From assembly GCA_963820035.1 (NCBI GenBank), contig CAWFYK010000002.1, positions 124,001 through 188,000 of the forward strand: 64,000 nucleotides of DNA, read 5' to 3'. Position numbers and translations under genes: made by a program. The notes beneath the pieces were generated by a model. The model was not told where the DNA came from. It saw only the letters and a list, made by a program, of their open reading frames with translations, and made no database searches. This DNA comes from JAWWPG01 sp963820035. Its GTDB lineage: Bacteria; Actinomycetota; Actinomycetes; Propionibacteriales; Nocardioidaceae. Positions 16,569 through 23,812 of the stretch are shown one piece after another; within the stretch, counting starts at the first letter, position 1, and the number at the start of each line of letters is the position of its first letter.

Positions 16569-17292
16569 CACCGTCGTCGGGGTCGTCAAGGCGTCCCTCG
16601 CCGTTGTCCATCCGGACCACCAGGCTGACGAACCCGCCGATGAAGCCGAGTGCCGCGATCAGCGTCACCCAGGCGGGCAGCGAAAGCGTGAAGATCGCGG
16701 CGGCCACCAACACCACAGGTCCGCCGATGAGCCCGAGCCAGCCGAGCTTGTCCGCGGCGCTCAGGCGCGGCAACGGCGGCGGCGGGGGCGGCACGAAACG
16801 CTCTTCCTCGACCGCTTCGAAGCGGGTCGGTCGACGGATGGCCGTCGTGGTCCAGGAGTCCTCGGGGGTCGGCGGCTCACTCTCGTCCGGGAATGCCGGG
16901 CCGCCCGACGCGGCATCACCCTCGCTCTCGTCGGCGACCGGGTCGACGTCCTCGTAGACCGGCCACGGGGCCACGGTGGATGTGGTGGGGGCGTCGTAGC
17001 CGGCGACGATCTGGGCCCACCTCAGGTCGTCGTTGCCCTCGACGAGGTGGGGGTCCTTGCGTGACAGCAGTCCGACGACCTGGTCGGAGGCTGCGGCGTC
17101 GACGTAGAGCCTCACGAGCACCTCGACGAGGAACTCGGGCCGGTCCAACCCGGACACCGCCGAGCTCTCGATGGGCTGGCAGTAGGCCGCGATGCTGCGG
17201 GCCTTGAGCTCGTCGAGCATCCCCTCGGCGAGAGTCGGGTTGAGGTCGGCGACGGGGGTGTACGACGACGCCGTGAGACCGTTAGAGCGCAT
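16558..17292 (-). CDS. Conserved actinobacterial protein with two C-terminal membrane segments
   Basis: The 244-residue protein has an N-terminal region resembling the DUF2007 putative signal-transducing fold (LNPTLAEGMLDELKARSIAA, FLVEVLVRLYVDAAASDQVV), an acidic linker, a proline run and two hydrophobic helices at about 183-228. The C-terminal tail is acidic. Function is unknown; a membrane-tethered regulatory role is only a guess. Its ATG overlaps the end of the hydrolase gene by 11 bases, so translation is probably coupled. The stop codon lies in the last degenerate unit of the 22-bp repeat array. Confidence 0.7.
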   Translation of the reverse strand: MRSNGLTASSYTPVADLNPTLAEGMLDELKARSIAAYCQPIESSAVSGLDRPEFLVEVLVRLYVDAAASDQVVGLLSRKDPHLVEGNDDLRWAQIVAGYDAPTTSTVAPWPVYEDVDPVADESEGDAASGGPAFPDESEPPTPEDSWTTTAIRRPTRFEAVEEERFVPPPPPPLPRLSAADKLGWLGLIGGPVVLVAAAIFTLSLPAWVTLIAALGFIGGFVSLVVRMDNGEGRLDDPDDGAQV

Positions 17293-18085
17293 CGCGCGGC
17301 CTCGTCGGCACGTGAGCGTCGATGAAGTCGGCCGACTCGGCGAAGATGACGTCCGCCTCGTTGTCGAGGGTCGCGACGTGGTAGCTGTTGTCGAGAATCC
17401 GCTCCGTCACGTCAGGTGAGGACACCTGCTGGGTGATCAGCTGCGCCGATAGCGGGTCGACGACATGGTCGACGGACGAGCGGAACAGCAGCACCGGGGC
17501 TGTCACGGTCGACAGGTCGCTCACGGTCTTCTTCCACAGGGCGCGCATCGAGTCGAGGGCCCGCAGCGGCACCCGCTCATAGCCGTCCTCGGTGACGCCG
17601 GGCTTCTTGATGTCGCCTTTGATGCCCTTCGCGGACCCGACGATCCGCTTCAGGACCGGTGTCGCCACCAGTCTGCGGTCGGCGCTGGTCACGGCCGGGT
17701 TGACGAGCACCAGACCCGCCACGTCGTCTGGACGGTCCTCGGCAAGACGGAGGGCCAGGCAGCCGCCCATCGACAGACCCGTCACGAACACCGTGTCGCA
17801 GGTGGTCCGCAGCTCATCGAAGGCTCGCTCCACCTCGAGATACCAGTCCTGCCACGTGGTGGTGTTCATCTCCTGCCAGCTGGTGCCATGGCCCGGCAGT
17901 CGCGGCACCGAGACGGAGAAGCCGCGCTCGAGGAGCGCCTCCGCCCAGGGTCGCATCGACGACGGCGACCCGGTGAAGCCGTGCAGCAAGAGCACGCCGG
18001 TCGGACCGCCGACCGCGACGAAAGGCTGTGCATGGGGCAGAACCGACACCGGGGACTCCTGGGCAGACATGTCTCCTGGACTCAT
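17282..18085 (-). CDS. Alpha/beta hydrolase, carboxylesterase/monoacylglycerol lipase type
   Basis: The 267-residue enzyme has the oxyanion motif LLLHGFTGSPSS, nucleophile Ser105 in GLSMGG, an acid in RSSVDHVVDP and the catalytic His in DNSYHVATLDNE. These match the Est30-like carboxylesterase family, which hydrolyses short to medium esters in the cytoplasm. The ATG at 18085 is used; an ATG at 18070 has Shine-Dalgarno spacing that is too short. It is divergent from the acyltransferase gene, and its end overlaps the next gene on the same strand. Confidence 0.85.
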   Translation of the reverse strand: MSPGDMSAQESPVSVLPHAQPFVAVGGPTGVLLLHGFTGSPSSMRPWAEALLERGFSVSVPRLPGHGTSWQEMNTTTWQDWYLEVERAFDELRTTCDTVFVTGLSMGGCLALRLAEDRPDDVAGLVLVNPAVTSADRRLVATPVLKRIVGSAKGIKGDIKKPGVTEDGYERVPLRALDSMRALWKKTVSDLSTVTAPVLLFRSSVDHVVDPLSAQLITQQVSSPDVTERILDNSYHVATLDNEADVIFAESADFIDAHVPTRPRDAL

Positions 18086-18178
18086 CGTGTCACGTCCGCC
18101 GAGGCTTTTCGAGGGTATCTCTCGCTGCGGGACACCCGGCCTGCGCGTGAGTTGCCTGCCGGGCGCATGCATCGACAC

Positions 18179-18184
18179 TAGGGT
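18179..18184 (+). promoter_or_regulatory. -10 box for the acyltransferase gene
   Basis: TAGGGT fits TANNNT and lies 22 bases before the GTG at 18207, leaving a short leader that contains AAGGAGG. Confidence 0.5.
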
Positions 18185-18206
18185 GACAGGGACAAGGAGG
18201 TCGGTG

Positions 18207-18971
18207 GTGTTCTACTGGGTGCTGAAGTGGGTGCTCCTCGGCCCGCTCCTGAAGGCGATCTTCCGGCCGTATGCCGAGGGCACCGAGAACGTCCCCGTGG
18301 AGGGTCCCGCCATTCTCGCGAGCAACCACCTCTCGTACTCCGACTGGCTCTTCATGCCGCTGACCATCCCGCGCCGAGTCACGTTCGTGGCCAAGGCCGA
18401 GTACTTCACCACCCCAGGTCTCAAGGGCCGACTGCAGAAGGCGTTCTTCTCCGGCGCTGGGCAGGTGCCGATCGACCGTTCCGGGGGCAACGCATCCGCG
18501 GGTGCGATGTCCACGGGGCTCAGGATCCTGAACAAGGGGGAGCTCTTCGGCATCTACCCGGAGGGCACCCGCTCCCACGACGGCCGGCTCTATCGCGGAA
18601 AGACGGGAATGGCCAGGCTCGCCCTGGAGGCAAAGGTCCCGGTGATCCCGGTCGCCGTGATCGGGACCGATATCGTGGCGCCGCCAGGCAAGATCTTCGG
18701 TCGCTACTCCCGCCCGCACGTCCGCTTCGGCCGGCAGCTGGACTTCTCGCGCTACGAGGGCATGGAGGACGACCGGTTCGTGCTGCGGTCGATCACCGAC
18801 GAGATCATGTACGAGATCATGTCGCTGTCCGGTCAGGAGTACGTCGACATCTACGCCTCCCGCGCGAAGGAGGAGGCCCAGGCCGAGGCGAAGGCGTCAG
18901 CCGCTGCTGCGAAGGCCGAGGCCAAGGCCGCCGCAGCCACCCTGGCCGACAGCGCGAAGCAGAACGACTGA
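18207..18971 (+). CDS. 1-acyl-sn-glycerol-3-phosphate acyltransferase (PlsC-like)
   Basis: The 254-residue membrane-associated enzyme carries the acyltransferase motifs NHLSYSD (H41-x4-D46) and YPEGTRS, plus VPVIPVAVIGTD downstream. It would acylate lysophosphatidic acid to phosphatidic acid or act on a related lysolipid. The N-terminus (FYWVLKWVLLGPLLK) is amphipathic and may dip into the membrane. The last 35 residues are an unusual Ala/Lys/Glu-rich helix (EAQAEAKASAAAAKAEAKA). GTG at 18207 is six bases after AAGGAGG. It corresponds in position to Rv2182c and lies 52 bases before the phosphofructokinase gene. Confidence 0.87.
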   Translation: MFYWVLKWVLLGPLLKAIFRPYAEGTENVPVEGPAILASNHLSYSDWLFMPLTIPRRVTFVAKAEYFTTPGLKGRLQKAFFSGAGQVPIDRSGGNASAGAMSTGLRILNKGELFGIYPEGTRSHDGRLYRGKTGMARLALEAKVPVIPVAVIGTDIVAPPGKIFGRYSRPHVRFGRQLDFSRYEGMEDDRFVLRSITDEIMYEIMSLSGQEYVDIYASRAKEEAQAEAKASAAAAKAEAKAAAATLADSAKQND

Positions 18972-19023
18972 CCGGCAGACGTCACACCGACAACGACCCT
19001 GCTAGCTCACAAGGAGATCCACC

Positions 19024-20049
19024 ATGCGTGTAGGAGTGCTGACTGGGGGAGGGGACTGTCCCGGGCTCAACGCCGTCATCAGGGCGGTCGTCCGCAAGGG
19101 CGTCACGGACTACGGCTTCGACTTCGTCGGCTTCCGTGACGGTTGGCGCGGACCGCTCGAGAACGTCACAACGGAGCTCGGCATCCCCCAGGTGCGAGGC
19201 ATCCTGCCCCGCGGTGGCACCATCCTCGGCTCGTCCCGCACCAATCCGTTCGCTGTCGACAACGGCGTCGAGCGGATCCAGACCAACCTGGTGGACAACG
19301 GCGTCGACGCCCTGATCGCGATCGGTGGCGAGGACACCCTCGGCGTCGCGACGAAGCTCGCCGACCGGGGCGTCCGGGTGATCGGTGTCCCGAAGACGAT
19401 CGACAACGACCTCAGCGCCACGGATTTCACGTTCGGGTTCGACACGGCCGTCAACATCGCCATGGAGGCGATCGACCGGCTGCACACGACCGCCGAGTCG
19501 CACCACCGGGTGCTCGTTGTCGAGGTGATGGGCCGGCACGCGGGCTGGATCGCCCTGCACAGCGGACTGGCCGGTGGGGCCAACATCATCTTGATCCCCG
19601 AGCAGCCCTTCGACATCGACCGGGTCTGCGCGCTCGTGGAGCGGCGCTTCCAGCTCCAGTACGCACCGATCATCGTCGTGGCCGAAGGCGCGTCTCCGGT
19701 CGAGGGGACGATGGACACGGTGACCGGCGAGCTCGACGACTTCGGGCACGCGCGGCTCGGCGGCATCGGCGACCGGCTCTCCCGCGAGATCGAGGCGCGC
19801 ACCGGCAAGGAGGCGCGAACCGTGGTGATCGGGCACGTGCAGCGTGGCGGCACCCCGACGGCGTTCGACAGGTGGCTCGCCACGCGCTTCGGGCTGCACG
19901 CGATCACGGCCGTCTTCGAGGAGGACTTCGGGAAGATGGTGGCACTGCGCGGCACCGACATCGTCCGGGTGCCTCTCATCGAGGGCACCGGGAAGCTCAA
20001 GACGGTCGACGTCTCGCAGTACAACGAGGCCGAGGTGCTCTTCGGCTGA
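19024..20049 (+). CDS. pfkA: 6-phosphofructokinase, predicted pyrophosphate-dependent
   Basis: The 341-residue enzyme has the PFK motifs LTGGGDCPGLNAVIR, GGEDTLGV at 101-108, VPKTIDNDL at 122-130, the fructose-6-phosphate loops VEVMGRHAGWIAL and RGGTPTAFDR. Asp104 and Lys124 are the residues that, in family studies, mark pyrophosphate use; ATP-dependent relatives carry Gly104. The enzyme would therefore phosphorylate fructose-6-phosphate reversibly with PPi in the cytoplasm. The ATG is well spaced from AAGGAG. Glucokinase lies in the same region, as in Streptomyces. Confidence 0.9.
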   Translation: MRVGVLTGGGDCPGLNAVIRAVVRKGVTDYGFDFVGFRDGWRGPLENVTTELGIPQVRGILPRGGTILGSSRTNPFAVDNGVERIQTNLVDNGVDALIAIGGEDTLGVATKLADRGVRVIGVPKTIDNDLSATDFTFGFDTAVNIAMEAIDRLHTTAESHHRVLVVEVMGRHAGWIALHSGLAGGANIILIPEQPFDIDRVCALVERRFQLQYAPIIVVAEGASPVEGTMDTVTGELDDFGHARLGGIGDRLSREIEARTGKEARTVVIGHVQRGGTPTAFDRWLATRFGLHAITAVFEEDFGKMVALRGTDIVRVPLIEGTGKLKTVDVSQYNEAEVLFG

Positions 20050-20130
20050 GCGTCCCGAGGGTTCTTCTGTCCGTCCCCGGTGTGATGTTCCGTACGGCGG
20101 AGCGCCCGCACGCGGGGAGGGTCGGCCAAC

Positions 20131-20136
20131 TACTCT
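20131..20136 (+). promoter_or_regulatory. -10 box of a leaderless promoter for DAHP synthase
   Basis: TACTCT is followed by six bases and the GTG at 20143; no Shine-Dalgarno is visible. Confidence 0.6.
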
Positions 20137-20142
20137 GGTCGG

Positions 20143-21519
20143 GTGACCATTCCGAGCCTGGAGGACCTGCGCGCCCGTGGCGCCCTCCAGCAACCCTTGT
20201 GGCCGGACCACGAGGAGCTGGAGGTCGCCGTCCGCGAGCTGCGGGCCAAGCCGCCGCTGGTGTTCGCCGGAGAGTGTGACGAGCTGAAGGCGAGCCTGGC
20301 CAAGGTGGCCGCCGGAGAGGCGTTCCTGCTCCAGGGCGGTGACTGTGCGGAGACGTTCGCCGGGGTCTCCGCCGAGAACGTGCGGGCGAAGCTCCAGGTC
20401 CTGCTGCAGATGGCGGTGGTGCTCACCTACGCCGCGTCGGTGCCGGTGGTGAAGGTCGGCCGGATCGCCGGACAATACGCCAAGCCGCGCTCCAGTGACA
20501 GCGAGGTGCGTGGCGGCGTCGAGCTGCCGGCGTACCGGGGTGACGCAGTCAACGGCTTCGAGTTCACGCCGGAGAGCCGCCGACCCGACCCTGCGCGCCT
20601 CGTCCACGTCTACAACTCGTCGGCGGCCACCCTCAACCTGTGCCGGGCGTTCCTGCAGGGCGGCTTCGCCGACCTTCGTCAGATGCACGCCTGGAACACC
20701 GACTTCGTCCGCACCAGCCCGGTGGGGGCCGTCTACGAGAAGATGGCCGGCGACATCGAGCGCGCGCTCGACTTCATGCAGGCCATCGGCGCCGAGTCCG
20801 AGGAGCTCCATCGGGTCGGCTTCCACAGCAGCCACGAGGCGCTGATCCTCGAGTACGAGCACGCCCTTACCCGCATCGACTCGAGGACCCAGTCGCCGTA
20901 CGACGTCTCTGGACACTTCCTTTGGATCGGCGAGCGCACTCGGCAGCTCGACGGTGCACACGTCGAGCTGATGGCTGCGGTGCGCAACCCCATCGGCGTC
21001 AAGCTCGGACCGACGTCGACGGCGGACGAGGCGGTCGCGCTCGCTGCGAAGCTCAACCCGGACAACGAGCCGGGTCGGCTCACCTTCATCACCAGGATGG
21101 GCGCCCACAAGGTCCGCGACCGGCTGCCCACGCTCGTGGAGAAGGTGACGGCCGCCGGGGTCGACGTGGCCTGGGTCACCGACCCGATGCACGGCAACAC
21201 GTTCGAGACCTCGACCGGCTACAAGACACGCAACTTCGACGACGTCATCGACGAGGTGCGGGGCTTCTTCGAGGTGCACCACGCGCTCGGCACCTGGCCG
21301 GGCGGGCTCCACGTCGAGCTGACCGGTGGCGACGTCACGGAGTGTGTCGGCGGTGGCGAGGCGCTCGACGAGCACCGGCTGCGCGACCGCTACGAGTCGG
21401 TCTGCGACCCCCGCCTCAACCGCACGCAGTCTCTCGAGCTGGCCTTCCTGGTCGCCGAGATGCTCAACCCGGACCGGCGTGGCGGGTCCAGTCGCCCCGA
21501 GGCCGAGCCGCTTCCTTGA
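20143..21519 (+). CDS. aroG: Class II 3-deoxy-D-arabino-heptulosonate-7-phosphate synthase
   Basis: The 458-residue enzyme matches the plant-type class II family: LLQGGDCAETFAG with the metal-binding Cys, KVGRIAGQYAKPRS, VGFHSSHEALILEYE, WIGERTRQLDGAHVE, GVKLGPTST and TDPMHGNT. It condenses phosphoenolpyruvate and erythrose-4-phosphate, the first step of the shikimate pathway. The position corresponds to Rv2178c. In mycobacteria the enzyme is feedback-inhibited by aromatic amino acids. The TGA overlaps the TTG start of the threonine aldolase gene (TTGA), implying translational coupling. Confidence 0.95.
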   Translation: MTIPSLEDLRARGALQQPLWPDHEELEVAVRELRAKPPLVFAGECDELKASLAKVAAGEAFLLQGGDCAETFAGVSAENVRAKLQVLLQMAVVLTYAASVPVVKVGRIAGQYAKPRSSDSEVRGGVELPAYRGDAVNGFEFTPESRRPDPARLVHVYNSSAATLNLCRAFLQGGFADLRQMHAWNTDFVRTSPVGAVYEKMAGDIERALDFMQAIGAESEELHRVGFHSSHEALILEYEHALTRIDSRTQSPYDVSGHFLWIGERTRQLDGAHVELMAAVRNPIGVKLGPTSTADEAVALAAKLNPDNEPGRLTFITRMGAHKVRDRLPTLVEKVTAAGVDVAWVTDPMHGNTFETSTGYKTRNFDDVIDEVRGFFEVHHALGTWPGGLHVELTGGDVTECVGGGEALDEHRLRDRYESVCDPRLNRTQSLELAFLVAEMLNPDRRGGSSRPEAEPLP

Positions 21520-22520
21520 TCGACCTGCGGAGCGATACCGTCACGAGGCCGACGGCGGGGATGCGCCAGGCCATGGCAACCGCCGAGGTCGGCGATGACG
21601 TCTACGGCGAGGACCCCACCGTCGGGCTTCTCGAGGAGCGAGTGGCCGAGCTCCTCGGCTTCGAGGCGGCGCTGTTCACGGTGACCGGGTCCCTGGCCAA
21701 CCTGCTGGCCGTACGCGCTCTCGCGAGCGTCGGGCAGGAGGTGCTCTGCGAGTCGTCGGCCCATGTGGCGCGCGCCGAGCTGGGCTCGCACGGCGCGGTC
21801 ACCGGCCTGACCATGCGCACCTGGACAGAGCCGCGCGGCTACATCGACCTCCCCGCCGTGACGGCCATGCTGGCGCCGGACCTCGGGCCGTTCTTCGTCC
21901 GCACGACCGCCGTGTCCGTCGAGAACACGCACAACTTCGCGGGCGGCCGGGTGCAGCCCCTCGAGCGGCTTCGGCAGCTCCGGACCCTGGCAGACGACGC
22001 CGGGTTCGCGGTCCACGTCGACGGGGCCCGGGTGTGGAACGCCCACGTCGCGAGCGGCGCACCGCTGCGCGCTCTCGGCGGCGAGGTCGCCGACACCATG
22101 GCGGTGTGCCTGTCCAAGGGGCTGGGCGCCCCGGTCGGCTCGCTCATGCTTGGCTCGCGCGACCAGGTCGCCGAGGCGCGGGTGTGGCGCAAGCGGCTGG
22201 GTGGCGGCTGGCGACAGGCGGGCGTCCTCGCGGCGGCCGGCCTCTATGCCCTCGACCACCACGTCGACCGGTTGGCCGAGGACCATGCCAACGCTGCGGT
22301 CCTGGCCGCGGCGGCCGGGGTCCCACCTGACGAGGTCGAGACCAACATCGTGGTGATCCCCACCGCGGATGCTGCCGGGCTGGTCCGCCGGTGCGCGGAC
22401 GCGGGCGTGCTGGTTTCGGCGGTCGGACCACACGTCGTACGCGCGGTCACCCACCTCGACGTCTCGGCGCAGGACGCGCGCACCGCGGCCGACGTACTCG
22501 GCAAGGCGCTCGACGGCTAG
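21516..22520 (+). CDS. Low-specificity L-threonine aldolase
   Basis: The 334-residue PLP enzyme begins IDLRSDTVTRPTAGMRQAM and continues GDDVYGEDPTV, SVENTHNFAGGRV, and FAVHVDGARVWNA. The PLP-binding Lys201 lies in VCLSKGLGAPVGS. The family cleaves threonine or allo-threonine into glycine and acetaldehyde. The TTG start overlaps the DAHP synthase stop by four bases; no separate ribosome-binding site is needed. The association with aromatic biosynthesis is unusual and may be simple co-transcription. The following 279 bases hold nothing I could recognise. Confidence 0.92.
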   Translation: MIDLRSDTVTRPTAGMRQAMATAEVGDDVYGEDPTVGLLEERVAELLGFEAALFTVTGSLANLLAVRALASVGQEVLCESSAHVARAELGSHGAVTGLTMRTWTEPRGYIDLPAVTAMLAPDLGPFFVRTTAVSVENTHNFAGGRVQPLERLRQLRTLADDAGFAVHVDGARVWNAHVASGAPLRALGGEVADTMAVCLSKGLGAPVGSLMLGSRDQVAEARVWRKRLGGGWRQAGVLAAAGLYALDHHVDRLAEDHANAAVLAAAAGVPPDEVETNIVVIPTADAAGLVRRCADAGVLVSAVGPHVVRAVTHLDVSAQDARTAADVLGKALDG

Positions 22521-22799
22521 GTGGTCTGGTGGCCTCTGGTGCGGTTTGGGATGGTGTGCCCGTTTCAGGCGGCCGTGATGAAACGACCGGCACAGACCGA
22601 ATCGACGTCGTTGGTTGGGGCCTATGAGCTTGTTGTGGTCACAATGGCCCCACCTGTCACTCTGGTGTCACCTTCAGGGCAATGAACAACCTCGCCGAGA
22701 CCGCCAGCGCCCAGCAGAACTCGACCGGCACTCGAACGCGGGGCCATCACTGCTGTCTGTAGACCGACCGAAGACCGACCGCACGGTGCCGACGGCCGC

Positions 22800-23729
22800 T
22801 CAGAGCGGCAGGTGCGGAGCCGGGGCGATGCTGTCGGTGTGGGAGGGCGGTTCGCCGGCCGGCTCGTCGCTGTCGCGACGAGGTGTCAGCTCCACCAGAT
22901 ACATCGCCGAGACGACCAGCAGGCCACCGGCGAGCATCCGCGTCGTCAGTGACTCGCCGCCGAACAGCACCGCGAAGAACGCCGCCCATACCGGCTCCAT
23001 CGTCATGATGATGGCCGTTCGGGTGGCGGTCAGGTGCGCCTGCGCCCACGTCTGCGCCAGGATCGCCAGCGCGCCGGGGATGAGCGCCATATAGATCAGC
23101 GCGGCCCAGCCGCCGAACGTCTGGGGTCCACTGATGCCGCTCGGGGCCGTGACGACGAGACAGAGTGCCCCGATCACCATGAGCTGGACGACGGACAGCC
23201 CGACCGCGTTGCTGGTGCGCGACCATTGGCCGAGCCCGAGGATGTGGACGGCGTACAGCATGGCGGCCACGAAGATCAGCCCGACACCTGACGACACGGA
23301 GAAGCCGTTCAGTGCGAGGAACGCGAGACCTGCTGTGGCGAGTACGACGGCGATCCAGACCGATGCGCGGATGTGCTCCCGGAAGATCACCGCGGCGAAG
23401 ATCGGCGTCGCCACGACGTACATCCCGGTGACGAAGCCGGAGATCGTCGCCGCTGTCTCGGACAGTCCTGCTGTCTGCAGCAGCTGGGCCGTGCCATAGA
23501 CGAGACCCAGGATGACGGCGTGCCGCACGTCGGTGCGAGAAAGCCGGAACACCGACCGATGGGCCACCACGAACGCCACCACTCCGGCGATAGCGAACCG
23601 CAGGGCCAGGAAGTCCAGCACCGAGATCTGCTGCAGCAGGTCCTTGATCAGGAAGAACGTCGAGCCCCAGGAGGCCGTGACACCCAGGAGCGCCAGGGTC
23701 GGCAGCAGTCGACGCGGCTGGCTCGTCAC
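22800..23729 (-). CDS. DMT-superfamily (EamA) transporter
   Basis: The 309-residue integral membrane protein has ten hydrophobic segments arranged as two EamA repeats, the first beginning LLGVTASWGSTFFLIKDLL and the second around GLIFVAAMLYAVHILGLG. Family members export amino acids, nucleotides or other small metabolites; the substrate cannot be predicted. The C-terminal tail is hydrophilic. The GTG at 23729 sits seven bases behind TAGGGT, indicating a leaderless message. The open frame continues much further upstream, but that part is antisense to the kinase gene and is rejected. Confidence 0.85.
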   Translation of the reverse strand: MTSQPRRLLPTLALLGVTASWGSTFFLIKDLLQQISVLDFLALRFAIAGVVAFVVAHRSVFRLSRTDVRHAVILGLVYGTAQLLQTAGLSETAATISGFVTGMYVVATPIFAAVIFREHIRASVWIAVVLATAGLAFLALNGFSVSSGVGLIFVAAMLYAVHILGLGQWSRTSNAVGLSVVQLMVIGALCLVVTAPSGISGPQTFGGWAALIYMALIPGALAILAQTWAQAHLTATRTAIIMTMEPVWAAFFAVLFGGESLTTRMLAGGLLVVSAMYLVELTPRRDSDEPAGEPPSHTDSIAPAPHLPL

Positions 23730-23736
23730 CGGCACC

Positions 23737-23742
23737 ACCCTA
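23737..23742 (-). promoter_or_regulatory. -10 box of a leaderless promoter for the DMT transporter
   Basis: On the minus strand TAGGGT is followed by seven bases and the GTG at 23729. Confidence 0.55.
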
Positions 23743-23812
23743 GTCGTCGAATCTGGCCGCCCGGCCGACGTGTCGACCGCATGCCCGGCCGACTCGCCGC
23801 CTGCTGAAGCCC

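Noticed and set aside
16386..16589. 67-codon minus-strand frame through the repeats
   Set aside because: The apparent protein repeat is only the 22-bp DNA repeat read in rotating frames; there is no ribosome site and no known homologue.
22521..22799. Possible RNA gene or regulatory element in a 279-base gap
   Set aside because: Only weak seven-base stems were found and no promoter-terminator pair; nothing could be supported.
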